A stretch of 64,000 bases of DNA from Flammeovirgaceae bacterium UBA2366 (lineage in GTDB: Bacteria > Bacteroidota > Bacteroidia > Cytophagales > Cyclobacteriaceae), in the NCBI GenBank assembly GCA_002344065.1, contig DDTK01000014.1, positions 186,001 through 250,000 on the forward strand, read 5' to 3'. Positions 1 to 9,350 of this stretch are shown in pieces (position 1 is the stretch's first letter; each line of letters opens with the position of its first letter). The translations under genes and the position numbers were made by a program. The notes beneath the pieces were generated by a model. That model did not search any database. It had not been told where the DNA came from and saw nothing but the letters and a program-made list of their open reading frames with translations.

Positions 1-898
1 TGGCGAGCAACAGCAGTTGTTCTACAATTACATGCATCCTGTCAATTTCACGAATGCTTACTTCCACTTTTTCTACATATTCCTCCGCTGTGCGGGGTTT
101 TCGGATTAACACTTCCAGTGTACCCCTTAAAACAGCCAATGGTGTACGCAATTCATGGGATGCATCGGCCGTAAATTGTTTCTCTCGCTCAAGGGCTGAT
201 TCAATTCTGCCCAGCAACTGATTAATAGAATTCGTTAAATGAAACAATTCATCTTTCTGAGCCGGTAAGGAAATGCGTTCATTCAGGTTACTTTCGGTAA
301 TTCGGTTGGTTGTCTCCAGAATAGTTTTAACGGGCACAATGCTTCGGCCGGCAAGCCAGCGCGTAGTACCAAATAATACAAGTAACACCACTGGATACAG
401 ACCGAGCAGCAACCGTTGCAATGTACCCAATAATTGTTCAGCATTTTCAGATGAGATCGCTGTAACGATGTACCCCACCGTTTTACCCTGATCAGTAACT
501 GGAATCTGGCGTTGCCGGATACGTTTACCATTAAGCAGATAATCCAAATCTACCGGCTTATTAAAGTCAGGTTGAACCGCAAGCGAGTTCTCTTTTAGGT
601 TAGGCGACTTGTCGCGTACAATGCCCTGGGCATCCACCAATTGAATAAAAACCGGGTTCACTTCCACTTCGCGGTGTTCACGCTCCTCCATTTCGGCCCG
701 GTTGATAAAGCGGATTCTTCCACTTTCTATCATAATTTCCCTTTGATGCTTAACCGCTTCGTAGGATAAAATATTTTCCAAATCGCTATACACTAAATTT
801 CTGATCACCATAAAAATGGTGACAAACACCAGGGCAACCAGCAAAGCCGTGGCCGCCAGGTACGAAAACGCAATCCGGTTCTTGAATGATACGGTCAT
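1..898 (-). CDS. Sensor histidine kinase, C-terminus cut by window edge
   Basis: This is the membrane sensor kinase of a two-component system; it phosphorylates the response regulator encoded just upstream. About 299 codons are visible and the ATP-binding domain lies beyond base 1. A first membrane segment spans about residues 10-32. A periplasmic sensor region follows, with a second membrane segment near residue 155-180, then a HAMP-like linker. The HisKA box FTADASHELRTPLAVLRG carries the phospho-acceptor His (codon 155-157 of the window). The start ATG at 898-896 overlaps the regulator stop codon as ATGA, so the two genes are translationally coupled. The sensed signal cannot be told. The call as a HAMP/HisKA kinase is secure. 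Confidence 0.93.
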   Translation of the reverse strand, partial: MTVSFKNRIAFSYLAATALLVALVFVTIFMVIRNLVYSDLENILSYEAVKHQREIMIESGRIRFINRAEMEEREHREVEVNPVFIQLVDAQGIVRDKSPNLKENSLAVQPDFNKPVDLDYLLNGKRIRQRQIPVTDQGKTVGYIVTAISSENAEQLLGTLQRLLLGLYPVVLLVLFGTTRWLAGRSIVPVKTILETTNRITESNLNERISLPAQKDELFHLTNSINQLLGRIESALEREKQFTADASHELRTPLAVLRGTLEVLIRKPRTAEEYVEKVEVSIREIDRMHVIVEQLLLLA

Positions 899-1563
899 GA
901 CTCCCGGGCGATATAGCCTACTCCACGAATGGTTTGAATAAATTCTTCATCCTTCTGGATTTTCAATTTCTTACGCAATGCATTTATAAATACATCAATC
1001 ACACCACTATCACTGGTAGCATCCAGTCCCCAAATGGTATCCATTATTTTATTTCTCCGGCACACTTTTCCTTTATGGCGTATCAGATATTCCAACAACT
1101 GAAACTCTTTTTGTGTAAGTAGTATTTCTTCTTCTTGTTTAAAAACCTGATGGGTTTCTGTATTCAATAAAAAAGGGCCAAGCGTAAACATACCATTATG
1201 CTCGGATATAGGTCGTAGCTGAACTTTAATTCGTTCCAGCAATTCTTCAAAATGAAAAGGTTTTCGTATGTAATCATTTGCTCCGGCCTGTAAACCGAAA
1301 ACAGCATCTTGCACCGTATCGCGGGCAGTGAGAAAAATAATGGGGGTTTCCTTATTTTCTTTACGGTATGTTTTACATAGTTCAATGCCGGTAAGTTGTG
1401 GGAGCATCCAGTCTACCAGCAACAGATCGTAGTTATTGGACAATGCGTACTGAAGTCCGGTTTGTCCGTCAGCTGCAACGTCAACTTCATACCCTTCTTC
1501 CTCCAAGCCCTGTTTAAGGAAGCTGGTGATGCCGCTTTCATCTTCAATTACGAGAATACGCAT
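895..1563 (-). CDS. OmpR/PhoB-family response regulator
   Basis: This is a DNA-binding response regulator of 222 residues, the usual family length. The receiver domain covers residues 1-117, with the acidic pair at E7/D8, the phospho-acceptor D51 in LLLVDWMLP, a conserved Thr in FLTARD and the Lys of IRKPF. A winged-helix Trans_reg_C domain occupies about 125-220 and ends in TIRGVGY, typical of OmpR-type regulators. It is first in a two-gene operon with the histidine kinase (ATGA overlap). Heavy-metal or envelope-stress systems often have this arrangement, but nothing nearby fixes the signal. Confidence 0.95.
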   Translation of the reverse strand: MRILVIEDESGITSFLKQGLEEEGYEVDVAADGQTGLQYALSNNYDLLLVDWMLPQLTGIELCKTYRKENKETPIIFLTARDTVQDAVFGLQAGANDYIRKPFHFEELLERIKVQLRPISEHNGMFTLGPFLLNTETHQVFKQEEEILLTQKEFQLLEYLIRHKGKVCRRNKIMDTIWGLDATSDSGVIDVFINALRKKLKIQKDEEFIQTIRGVGYIARES

Positions 1564-1696
1564 TCTACAAAACTAAGCATTACCGGCTTAGAAAAAGCTT
1601 TGCGTTTGCTTAAGATTAGCTTAACGCTGGTTATAGTATTGAAATCAAGTACAAAACATAAGCTTCGATCGCTTAATCTGGTTGTAATACGATTTG

Positions 1697-1758
1697 GTGT
1701 TTTGGTGCTTTTGTGGCTAAGGATTAACATGCTTGCTGCCACTAAAGCACGAAATCAC
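1697..1758. repeat. Palindromic interspersed repeat, copy A
   Basis: Two 21-nt arms (1697-1717 and 1738-1758) are inverted copies matching at 18 of 21 positions, around a 20-nt loop. The arms end in GTGGC and begin with GCCAC. The 20-mer at 1698-1717 recurs exactly, on the other strand, at 14477-14496. The repeat lies in the 266-bp gap between the regulator gene and the DUF-type membrane gene. I see no gene in that gap. It could form an RNA hairpin downstream of the 1830-2704 operon. Confidence 0.7.
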
Positions 1759-1829
1759 AAAAAAATAATAATACTAAATGACACCAGACGAAAGCCACAG
1801 ATGTTCACCCTAGGGCTGCTCGACCAGAT

Positions 1830-2231
1830 TCAGGTTACTACATTTCGCTTCGTAAGCAAAATTCCGGAAACAACCAGCAACACACCCAAAGCACCAAATA
1901 TGATGTGCAGATAGTTTACGGTTTGTAGCATGATCATCTGCACCACAATCCACCCGATTAAAATGAATCCCTGCAGAATGGTCAGTTTAATGTAATGCAC
2001 CGACTTGGTTATTACAAAAAATGCAACCGCCAGGCTGAGCAATCCGTTCGCGACAAATAAAACAATACCCGGAATCAGGTAATTTGAGAATGGTGAATAT
2101 TCCAGCAAGCTCAGTGGCATATCCAATCCGGAACCATCCGGTTTGCTGATTAACATATAGCCGCCAAAGCAAGCGGATATACCGTTGAACAACAAAAGAG
2201 ACACGATCAATATACGGGTAGTCTTTATCAT
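1830..2231 (-). CDS. Small four-helix membrane protein, unknown function
   Basis: This 133-residue protein is almost entirely hydrophobic, with about four membrane segments near residues 5-28, 50-75, 82-103 and 107-127. I do not recognise a named family. The ATG at 2231 overlaps the stop of the flavodoxin gene by 4 nt (ATGA), so both are very likely co-translated. That makes a membrane partner for a redox protein conceivable, but this is inference from gene order only. Confidence 0.75.
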   Translation of the reverse strand: MIKTTRILIVSLLLFNGISACFGGYMLISKPDGSGLDMPLSLLEYSPFSNYLIPGIVLFVANGLLSLAVAFFVITKSVHYIKLTILQGFILIGWIVVQMIMLQTVNYLHIIFGALGVLLVVSGILLTKRNVVT

Positions 2232-2704
2232 ACAACAAAGGAAGCCGCAAATTTTGCAATGGCCGGATAGTTAATTGCTGACGTGGTTTTTTTCTCGCTG
2301 GTCACCATACGCACAATGAACCGTTCGAGGAAATTCATTTTCTCAAAAAGAAATTCACCACCAAATAAGCCTGAAGCATGTGCACGTTCACGCAACTCTT
2401 TCGGAAAAGCGTTTTCGAATTCCTGCTTTCCTTGTTCTTTGTTCATATAGCATATAAACAAGCCAAGCTTCTTTTTTAGTAGCTCCTGTTTATAATCACG
2501 GCAAAACTGTTTAATGCCCAACTGAATTTGTCCCACATGAATGGAGCCGCCAATGATCAGCGTATTGTACCGCGACAGGTCCGGAACAGCGTCAAACTCC
2601 AGGTTCACAACTTCCGTTGTTGACTTACCCAATAATTCGGTCAATTTTTCAACCACTTTTTCGGTGGTACCGTGATGGGTCATATAAACAATGAGTGTGC
2701 GCAT
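2228..2704 (-). CDS. Flavodoxin-domain protein
   Basis: This 158-residue protein has the flavodoxin fold. The N-terminal strand RTLIVYMTHHGTTEKV supplies the FMN phosphate-binding loop (residues about 8-14), and NTLIIGGSIHVGQ matches the second FMN-contact region. The sequence resembles the HemG/Flavodoxin_5 branch (menaquinone-dependent protoporphyrinogen dehydrogenase-like), but the family is broad and I do not assign hemG. It is first in a two-gene operon with the membrane protein at 1830. A 6-bp stem with 5-nt loop (2705-2721) directly abuts the start codon and could affect translation. Confidence 0.82.
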   Translation of the reverse strand: MRTLIVYMTHHGTTEKVVEKLTELLGKSTTEVVNLEFDAVPDLSRYNTLIIGGSIHVGQIQLGIKQFCRDYKQELLKKKLGLFICYMNKEQGKQEFENAFPKELRERAHASGLFGGEFLFEKMNFLERFIVRMVTSEKKTTSAINYPAIAKFAASFVV

Positions 2705-2895
2705 AGCCTGGGCATCAGGCTGTTAAACTACAGAGTGGCTAATACTGATTCCATGACTATACTCAACTCAAAAGATGACAACGATCATGCAAACTATGGA
2801 TTTAATAGGTTTCAAACTTAACTTATTCATGAAATACAAAGCAGAATGAAACTATTTAAGGCCTGAAGACATCTTTGAAAGATCAAACCCCCTTT

Positions 2896-3783
2896 ATGAA
2901 TAACAAGCTAAAACCCATCGGAATTGCATTAATTTTACTTTTTTCCTGCAGCCCAAATGACAATCAATTGGCTAAAACAGAAAGCCAACCATTGACAGAA
3001 TTTTCAAATTATTATTCAACACCAACATCAACTAACTATTTTTCAGATTTTGTTGCTGATACGTTTAGGATTTTTCAATCCTTACCACAGGGATATTCAT
3101 CCGATACAGAAAGAAAGTATCCTCTAATAATTATTCTTGACGGCAATGCCTTTTTTGAATCTACAGTTTCTGAATTGAAGTTTCATTCATTTATCGGATT
3201 CATTCCAAAATCAATTGTCATTGGCATAGGTTACAAAGATTTTATGACAATGGATTCGTTGAGATCCAGGGATTATACATATCCCTTAGCTAATCCCGAA
3301 TACGAAATGGCTTTGAGCGGAGGTGCCGAAAAATTCAAGAGATTTCTTGACGAGGAATTGATACCAAAACTCATGCAAAATTATAGGATTAACCTTGACC
3401 AATCAGTTATTTGCGGACATTCGCTTGGTGGGTACTTTACTTTGTACTACGGTTTAAAATCAATCGAAGAAAATAAATTCTTAATCAAGAACATCGTGTC
3501 AGCGAGTCCAAGTTTACACTACAACAATAGATTTTTGTTCGATATGGTGAATACATCAAACAAGGCTGGCATTGAAGTTCCGACAAACATTTATATCAGC
3601 ATGGGCAGTGAAGATTTGGATGATGATGAATCAGTTGGAATCCTTGATTCATTTGAAGAGCAATTTGCTGTCCATAAGTACAAAGGACTTAAAATTAAAA
3701 AGGAAGAATACACAAACTTTGGACATATTGATGCAGCCATTCCTGGGTTCATGAAGGGATTGACTTATATCTTTGAAAAATAA
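2896..3783 (+). CDS. Lipoprotein esterase, esterase-D-like alpha/beta hydrolase
   Basis: This is a putative secreted, lipid-anchored serine esterase of 295 residues. The signal sequence ends in a lipobox (LLFSC), which favours the ATG at 2896 over an in-frame TTG 21 nt upstream. An oxyanion-side strand PLIIILDGNA, the nucleophile elbow GHSLGG (Ser176) and a late FGHID histidine fit the esterase-D family (PF00756). The likely acid is in the Asp-rich GSEDLDDDES stretch. The gene stands alone, divergent from the flavodoxin operon. By eye it is more A+T-rich than its neighbours, possibly recently acquired. Confidence 0.85.
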   Translation: MNNKLKPIGIALILLFSCSPNDNQLAKTESQPLTEFSNYYSTPTSTNYFSDFVADTFRIFQSLPQGYSSDTERKYPLIIILDGNAFFESTVSELKFHSFIGFIPKSIVIGIGYKDFMTMDSLRSRDYTYPLANPEYEMALSGGAEKFKRFLDEELIPKLMQNYRINLDQSVICGHSLGGYFTLYYGLKSIEENKFLIKNIVSASPSLHYNNRFLFDMVNTSNKAGIEVPTNIYISMGSEDLDDDESVGILDSFEEQFAVHKYKGLKIKKEEYTNFGHIDAAIPGFMKGLTYIFEK

Positions 3784-3804
3784 CTTGCAAAAATACCCCT
3801 ACGA

Positions 3805-5607
3805 TTATTCATACATCTTGTCTATTTCTTTCTGATAATGCTCCATCAGCAAATGCCGCACAGGTTTTAGCGTAGTGGTAAGCTCACCGGCTTCAATACT
3901 CCAATCCTGATGGCAGAGCACAAAATCTTTTATCCGTTCAAAATTAGGAAGTTCTTCATTGAACAAGTCAATCTCTTGTTTAAACTTTTTACGCACTTTA
4001 ATATTGTAAACCATAAACTCTGGAGCTGTCCAGTGTATACCCTCTTGCACGCACCACTTCTCCAGCCATTCAAAGTTTGGCACAATCAATGCCGTTACAT
4101 ACGGTCGTTGAAACCCGATGATCAGGCAACGTTGTATAAACGAAGATTGCATGAAATGATTTTGCAACGGCAGCGGGGCAATGTATTTTCCGGCCGAAGT
4201 CTTGAAAATATCTTTCTTCCGGTCGGTTATTTTAAGAAATCGTTCATACACTATTCTACCCACATCGCCTGTACGGAACCAACCCTCAGGAGTAAATACT
4301 TCTCCATTTAATTCGGGTCTTTTAAAATACCCCTTCATTACGTTTTCACCCTTCACTAAAATTTCACCCTCACCATCTTCATTGGGGTTATCAATTTTTA
4401 TCTCTACTCCGGGTATGGCCATACCGACTGTACCAAAGCGGTTTAGTCCGGGCTCAAAGCGATTAACTGAAATAAATGGAGCTGTCTCGGTCATGCCATA
4501 ACCTTCGACAACAAAAATTCCGGCTGCTGAAAATAAACGGCCGATTTCAGGTCGCAAAGAAGCAGCACCCACCACCATGTATCGTATTTTTCCACCCAAT
4601 TTTTTTCGCCATTGACTCAGCACCAAAATTCGGGCTAAGGCTAGCTTGATTAACAACATAGGTTTTAATGTTCCCGGCTTGTACAACTTGCCGGTTTCCA
4701 TGGCCCAACGAATTACTGTTCGCTTCAACCAATTGCGCTGCAACGTTTGCTCCAGCATGAAGTCGTACATTTTTTCAAGAACGCGCGGAACGCTTGTACA
4801 AAAGTGTGGTCGAACGGTTCTGAAATCATGCGCAAACGTATCTTTATTCTGACTGAAGTAAACAGAAACTCCAAAAGCCATATAGGCATAAGCCGCCACA
4901 CGTTCAAAAATATGGCTAAACGGAAGGAAGCTCAACACCCGATGTTTCGGTTCAACCGGAAGCAATGTTAAAATAGACTTGATACTACTCACCACATTAT
5001 GATGCGTAAGCACAACACCTTTGGGCACACCGGAACTACCTGAAGTGTACATGATCGTAAGTACATCATTTTCCGTAATGGTGTTTCGGATAGAATTTAG
5101 TTTTATCAATTCTTCATCCGTTGCTTTTGTTAAGGTGATTGGTTTAAAAAATCCCTTTTCACCAGGTTGAAGATGATATATATTCACCTGGTTATCTAAA
5201 CCCGTGATGATGGTTTGAAATTTAAAATATAAGGCTGTATCGGCCGTGATGCATACGCGAGCCTCTGTTTCACGAAAGATCACTTCAATTTCCGGTGCAT
5301 GGGCGGTAGGATGAACGGGGACTACAATCAATCCCACTTGCTGGCAGGCCAGATCCAGTATAACCCAATCGGCACTGCCCGTTACCGGAACAAAAATAAT
5401 TTTATCACCCGGTCTGTAGCCTTGCTCAATGAACCAACACGCAAGAGCTTCAGTTTTTTTTTGAACCTCGTGGATGGAATAGCCATGCCATGTTGCTCCG
5501 GCATAATAATTCAGTGCATTCGTATTCGGGTATTTTTGTTGTTGATACAAAACAATATCAAATACCCGTTGAAAATTACTGGATGTTCTTTTCGTAATCG
5601 TTGTCAT
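3805..5607 (-). CDS. AMP-dependent long-chain acyl-CoA synthetase
   Basis: This 600-residue protein activates a carboxylic acid, probably a long-chain fatty acid, to its CoA thioester through an acyl-adenylate. The ATP-binding loop YTSGSSGVPKG lies at residues 187-197. The GYGMTE motif is near 370, and the hinge/catalytic segment with ITDRKKDIFKTSAGKYIAP is in the C-terminal third. Length and motifs match the FadD15/FAA1 branch. The gene sits 7 nt after the alpha/beta hydrolase at 5615 on the same strand, so they are probably co-transcribed, perhaps pairing acyl release with activation. Confidence 0.93.
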   Translation of the reverse strand: MTTITKRTSSNFQRVFDIVLYQQQKYPNTNALNYYAGATWHGYSIHEVQKKTEALACWFIEQGYRPGDKIIFVPVTGSADWVILDLACQQVGLIVVPVHPTAHAPEIEVIFRETEARVCITADTALYFKFQTIITGLDNQVNIYHLQPGEKGFFKPITLTKATDEELIKLNSIRNTITENDVLTIMYTSGSSGVPKGVVLTHHNVVSSIKSILTLLPVEPKHRVLSFLPFSHIFERVAAYAYMAFGVSVYFSQNKDTFAHDFRTVRPHFCTSVPRVLEKMYDFMLEQTLQRNWLKRTVIRWAMETGKLYKPGTLKPMLLIKLALARILVLSQWRKKLGGKIRYMVVGAASLRPEIGRLFSAAGIFVVEGYGMTETAPFISVNRFEPGLNRFGTVGMAIPGVEIKIDNPNEDGEGEILVKGENVMKGYFKRPELNGEVFTPEGWFRTGDVGRIVYERFLKITDRKKDIFKTSAGKYIAPLPLQNHFMQSSFIQRCLIIGFQRPYVTALIVPNFEWLEKWCVQEGIHWTAPEFMVYNIKVRKKFKQEIDLFNEELPNFERIKDFVLCHQDWSIEAGELTTTLKPVRHLLMEHYQKEIDKMYE

Positions 5608-5614
5608 GAACCCA

Positions 5615-6418
5615 TCAGGTTGACATAGGTTTTACATACAGGATATGGTAAAGCTTATCAAAAAATTCAGGATACTCCGGCAGATTGTTATGACGCGCTC
5701 CCTCAATACTGTGTAACGTAATTTTATCCGGATAAAGATTTTTTAATTTAACACTTTGTGAATATGATATCAGCCTGTCGTGTGTACCATGAATAATGTG
5801 TACCGGGCAAGTAACTGTTTTAAGGTATTGGTCGGTGCGGATGTCGTACTTCAACAACCACCGTAAGGGAATAAAAAACAAATACCGGTTTACGTTATAA
5901 AAAAAACTAAAGTAAGGCGAGTCGAGTATAAGCATTGCCGGTTTATTCCACGAAGCAATTCGGGCGGCCACCCCGCTGCCCCATGAACGGCCATACAAGA
6001 CAATTTTGTTTTCCGGGTACGATTCACTTAACCATTTATACACATACTGGGCATCATTAAATACACGTGTTTGGCTTCGTTTGCCACGACTTTTTCCGAA
6101 CCCACGGTAGTCCATCATAAAAAAATCGTATCCGTTACTTAAGAAATCTTTGGCAAATTTTCCCCAACCTTTAAGGCTTTTTGAATTTCCTTTTAAGTAG
6201 TAGACCACCCCTCGTGAATTGGGTACCTTAAAATAGATAGCATTGATCCGCCCTCCATCTTCCATGTCAAAATCCAGCTCTTCGAAAGGAAATGGATATT
6301 TGTACTGAAATGCCGTGGATAGAATTTCGGGACGAAAAAATCCGTAGTGTTGAAAAAAGTAAAATGAAATGCAGATACCGAGATAAATGATAATCAGCGC
6401 AGAGAGGATTGTGACCAT
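5615..6418 (-). CDS. Membrane-anchored alpha/beta hydrolase (BEM46-like)
   Basis: This 267-residue protein has one N-terminal membrane anchor (about residues 3-25) followed by an alpha/beta-hydrolase domain. The nucleophile elbow GRSWGS gives Ser145. The motif DYRGFGKS is near 104-110, HGTHDRLIS carries the likely Asp near 216, and GARHNNLPE carries the likely His. It is a clear paralogue of the next gene at 6482 (same order DYRG-GKS, LYGRS-G, HGT-D, G-HNNL/HKNL), so this is a tandem duplication. One difference is the oxyanion region: YLKGNS here against YFHGNA in the paralogue. The substrate is unknown. Confidence 0.87.
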   Translation of the reverse strand: MVTILSALIIIYLGICISFYFFQHYGFFRPEILSTAFQYKYPFPFEELDFDMEDGGRINAIYFKVPNSRGVVYYLKGNSKSLKGWGKFAKDFLSNGYDFFMMDYRGFGKSRGKRSQTRVFNDAQYVYKWLSESYPENKIVLYGRSWGSGVAARIASWNKPAMLILDSPYFSFFYNVNRYLFFIPLRWLLKYDIRTDQYLKTVTCPVHIIHGTHDRLISYSQSVKLKNLYPDKITLHSIEGARHNNLPEYPEFFDKLYHILYVKPMST

Positions 6419-6454
6419 AGTTGGTCTAAGTTACCAATTATCAGTCAATTTTTT

Positions 6455-6475
6455 GCTTTAGTGACTTTGTGGTAA
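6455..6475. repeat. Single arm of the palindromic interspersed repeat
   Basis: The stretch reading GCTTTAGTGACTTTGTGGTAA in the 63-bp gap between the two hydrolase genes resembles one arm of the palindromic repeats at 1697, 14431 and 30606 (shared TTAGTG and TTTGTGG blocks). No second arm is present. It may be a decayed copy; the match is short, so confidence is modest. Confidence 0.4.
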
Positions 6476-6481
6476 ATTGAG

Positions 6482-7288
6482 TTAGTCAAGTACAGTTGCT
6501 ATAGCTAAATGATACTCAGCAAACTCGTTCAGGTTCTTATGCCCCCCTCCTTCGATAATTACAAATTCATCACCGGGTTTAAGATAGGCTTTAAGTTTTA
6601 TAGCCGACTCCAACGGCACAACCCAATCATCTGTACCATGTATAACCAATACACCAAAATTCACGTGTTGCAAATGATCCTTATTTGACAGAATCATTCG
6701 TTTAGAAAGCAACCGGGTTACAGGTTTAAAAACCGGATGTGCTACACTGTTGATTTCATCGAACGGGGTTTCCAGAATCAGGTAATCGGCCTCCGTGCTA
6801 GTGGCTAGTTTGGATGCCACTGCTGCACCTAATGAGCGTCCATAAAGAATCAACCGGTTGTATTGAAAATTCTGTCGGCTCCAATCAAGCACAGTTTGTG
6901 CGTCTTGATACAAAGCGGCTTCCGATGGCTCGCCTCCGCTTTTACCATAGCCGCGGTAATCCACCATCAAAACATCATACCCTAAGCGTGTAAGGTCACC
7001 CGCATACTTTCCCCAACGCTGCAGGTTATCGGCATTACCATGGAAATAAAGGATGAGGCCTTTTACCGGTAGCTTCGTTGTGAACAATAAAGCATTTACC
7101 TGAACACCATCATGCATGGAAATGAAATGTTCCTCAAAAGCCTCATTGAACTGAAATGCATAATCTGCTGGCAATTTGTCGCCCTGAAAAACAAAACGTT
7201 CCTGAAAAAAATAAAATCCAAAAGCGGTTAGCAAATACAACAACGCCAACAGCAGGGCAACTTTCAAAATGGAGGTAAGGGTTTTCAC
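6482..7288 (-). CDS. Membrane-anchored alpha/beta hydrolase (BEM46-like), paralogue
   Basis: This 268-residue hydrolase has an N-terminal membrane segment (about residues 8-27) and a hydrolase domain outside or at the membrane. HGNA (83-86) supplies the oxyanion-side motif, GRSLGA gives Ser152, HGTDDWVVP carries the probable Asp, and GGGHKNL the probable His. It is the better-preserved member of the tandem pair with 5615-6418. The family (BEM46/ABHD13-like) contains uncharacterised serine hydrolases, so no substrate is assigned. Confidence 0.88.
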   Translation of the reverse strand: MKTLTSILKVALLLALLYLLTAFGFYFFQERFVFQGDKLPADYAFQFNEAFEEHFISMHDGVQVNALLFTTKLPVKGLILYFHGNADNLQRWGKYAGDLTRLGYDVLMVDYRGYGKSGGEPSEAALYQDAQTVLDWSRQNFQYNRLILYGRSLGAAVASKLATSTEADYLILETPFDEINSVAHPVFKPVTRLLSKRMILSNKDHLQHVNFGVLVIHGTDDWVVPLESAIKLKAYLKPGDEFVIIEGGGHKNLNEFAEYHLAIATVLD

Positions 7289-7303
7289 AAAGTGATTTAG
7301 ACG

Positions 7304-7696
7304 TTACGTATTAGGTTGAATCAAATCCCACAGGTTACCGTACAAATCGGCAAAAACAGCAACGGTACCATATACTTCTATGGATGGCTCCCGGATAATA
7401 GTAACATTATTCTTCTTCAGGTTTTCAAAATCCCGATGGAAATCATCGGTATGCAGAAATAAAAATACCCGGCCACCGGTTTGGTTACCGATACGGCTAC
7501 GTTGCTCGTCATTGGCAGCCTTAGCCAGCAACAGACAGCAACCATCGGAACCCGGTGGCGCCATGCGCACCCAACGCTTGCTTTCAGTAAGTACGGTATC
7601 CTCCACTAACCGAAAGTTCAGTTTGCGGGTATAAAATTCAATAGCCTTGTCGTAATCATCTACTACCAGCGCAATATGGGCCAGATTTTGTTTCAT
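7304..7696 (-). CDS. VOC-family (glyoxalase/bleomycin-resistance fold) protein
   Basis: This 130-residue protein is a single vicinal-oxygen-chelate unit. HIALVVDDYDKAIEFY opens the first beta-alpha-beta-beta-beta module and DLYGNLWDLIQP closes the second. The length fits a two-module monomer that dimerises. Members are metal-dependent lyases, dioxygenases or resistance proteins, and nothing here separates these. A TAnnTTTG-like box (7702-7709, read on the minus strand) lies only a few bases upstream of the ATG, too close to be convincing as a promoter. The gene follows the hydrolase cluster 15 bp away. Confidence 0.88.
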   Translation of the reverse strand: MKQNLAHIALVVDDYDKAIEFYTRKLNFRLVEDTVLTESKRWVRMAPPGSDGCCLLLAKAANDEQRSRIGNQTGGRVFLFLHTDDFHRDFENLKKNNVTIIREPSIEVYGTVAVFADLYGNLWDLIQPNT

Positions 7697-7802
7697 GGTT
7701 CCAAATATATTTTAAAACACCCAACGGGGAAGAACAAATTTTCGTCATTCCCGTTCCTCTGGTTTGAATCTCTCTGCAAAAAAGCTTTCATTCGTCTTAC
7801 TT

Positions 7803-8327
7803 ATGAGGTTATTCACATTATTGCCATTGGTCTTGCTGGTCTTCATGAACTCCCCCAAGCCCATCCACGAGTTTCCCGTACCACCAATAACGCATAAAAC
7901 CCTTTTTTACATTCACCGGAGTGTAAACAGCAATACGGTCCTCTATGAGGTAAACCTGGTAAGCGATAAAACCATTGACCCTAAAAACCCCGTATCGGTA
8001 TATTGGTTACGCTATGCTGAAAAGGGGCAAAAGCGCGACCTGAATATGCTGGAGCGGAATTTTGCCTACGGAGTAAAATGCATCCCGGCTGGCCACGGAA
8101 AATACACCATGCAATTTGTAGCCACCAAAACGAGACAGGTAGAAATTCTGATGGATCATAAAGGACAAGCCACCGCAATAATGGACATTAGTGGTCGATC
8201 ATCTCGCCTTACAAAAATTTTTGTTCAAGTGGCCGAGGATGGATGGTGGCCAAAGGTTGATTACGTTGAATTTTTCGGTGAAGATGTGCGAACAAAAGAA
8301 GCCACTTATAAAAAGATGAAAGTTTGA
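7803..8327 (+). CDS. DUF4833-like exported protein
   Basis: About 174 residues, beginning with a hydrophobic signal-like segment (LFTLLPLVLLVF). I place the start at the ATG 7803. An upstream in-frame TTG at 7764 would add a non-signal-like lead. The mature part resembles the DUF4833 family, with motifs FYIHRSVNSNTV, VYWLRYAEKGQK and YVEFFGED. The function of that family is unknown. The gene is isolated, divergent from the VOC gene and convergent with the glycosyltransferase 9 bp downstream. A short TGAGC/GCTCA stem sits in that junction. Confidence 0.7.
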   Translation: MRLFTLLPLVLLVFMNSPKPIHEFPVPPITHKTLFYIHRSVNSNTVLYEVNLVSDKTIDPKNPVSVYWLRYAEKGQKRDLNMLERNFAYGVKCIPAGHGKYTMQFVATKTRQVEILMDHKGQATAIMDISGRSSRLTKIFVQVAEDGWWPKVDYVEFFGEDVRTKEATYKKMKV

Positions 8328-8336
8328 GCCTTGTGC

Positions 8337-9350
8337 TCAGGCGTTTGCTGCTAACTTCATTTTAGATCCTTCGGGCAATACCTCAATACCTACTTTATCA
8401 ATAACGAGGTAGTTCTTTTTGGAAAGTGACTGCCGCGTTATTAACTCCGCCAAAAAGCCGGTAACAAAAAGTTGCACACCTATAACCAACGCTACCAGTG
8501 CCAAAAAGAAAATAGGTTGTTGGGTAACATCGCGCTTCAACGGAATTTGAGAAAAATAAACAGAATCGATTTTGTCCCACAGAATCTTGGCTGTGAAAAT
8601 AAAACCGGCCAGAAAAGAAAGCGTACCTAATGTGCCAAAGAAGTGCATGGGGCGCATGGCAAAGCGTCCAACGAACGTTATCGTTAATAAATCAAGAAAG
8701 CCGCGAACGAAACGCTCGAAGCCAAACTTAGAGTAACCGTACTTGCGTTCACGGTGCTCAACAGCTTTTTCGGTAATTTTTGTAAACCCTGCCCACTTGG
8801 CAATTAACGGTATGTAGCGGTGCATTTCGCCATACACGGAAATATTCTTCACCACGGCTTTGTCGTACGCCTTTAGGCCGCAATTGAAATCGTGAATCTT
8901 AATACCGGATATTTTTCGAGTTACGTAATTAAAAAATTTAGAAGGAACGGTTTTTGTAAACGGATCGTTGCGCTTTTTCTTCCAGCCCGATACCAGGTGA
9001 TACCCTTGCTGTTTGATCATGGCGTAAAGTTCCGGTATCTCATCCGGACTATCCTGCAGGTCGGCATCCATAGTAATAACCACTTCGCCTTGCGCAGCCC
9101 TGAAAGCGGTTTGCAAGGCTGCTGATTTACCATAATTACGATTGAACTTTATGCCTTTAAAGTTGGGGTTGGATGTGCTTATTGACTGGATCTTTTTCCA
9201 GGAACTGTCTGTACTGCCATCATCAACAAACAGCACTTCATAAGAATAGCCGTGCGCTTTCATCACACGGCTAATCCAATCGCTTAATTCCGGAAGTGAT
9301 TCTTCTTCGTTAAATACAGGAATAACTACGGATATATCAGGGCTATTCAT
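8337..9350 (-). CDS. Family 2 glycosyltransferase, membrane-bound, DPM/GtrB-like
   Basis: This 337-residue enzyme probably transfers a sugar from a nucleotide donor to a polyprenyl-phosphate carrier on the inner leaflet. The GT-A domain starts with ISVVIPVFNEEESLPEL, then VDDGSTDSS near 42-50 and the metal-binding DADLQD at 95-100. Two membrane segments near 225-255 and 275-305 follow, as in GtrB/DPM-type enzymes. It abuts the DUF4199 gene, with 1 bp between start and stop, so it lies at the 3' end of the 8337-11705 operon. Confidence 0.92.
   Translation of the reverse strand: MNSPDISVVIPVFNEEESLPELSDWISRVMKAHGYSYEVLFVDDGSTDSSWKKIQSISTSNPNFKGIKFNRNYGKSAALQTAFRAAQGEVVITMDADLQDSPDEIPELYAMIKQQGYHLVSGWKKKRNDPFTKTVPSKFFNYVTRKISGIKIHDFNCGLKAYDKAVVKNISVYGEMHRYIPLIAKWAGFTKITEKAVEHRERKYGYSKFGFERFVRGFLDLLTITFVGRFAMRPMHFFGTLGTLSFLAGFIFTAKILWDKIDSVYFSQIPLKRDVTQQPIFFLALVALVIGVQLFVTGFLAELITRQSLSKKNYLVIDKVGIEVLPEGSKMKLAANA

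Noticed and set aside
1396..1914. Open frame of 172 codons on the plus strand opposite the response regulator
   Set aside because: Its 5' part is antisense to a clear OmpR-type gene and the rest runs through repeat copy A; the peptide shows no domain pattern.
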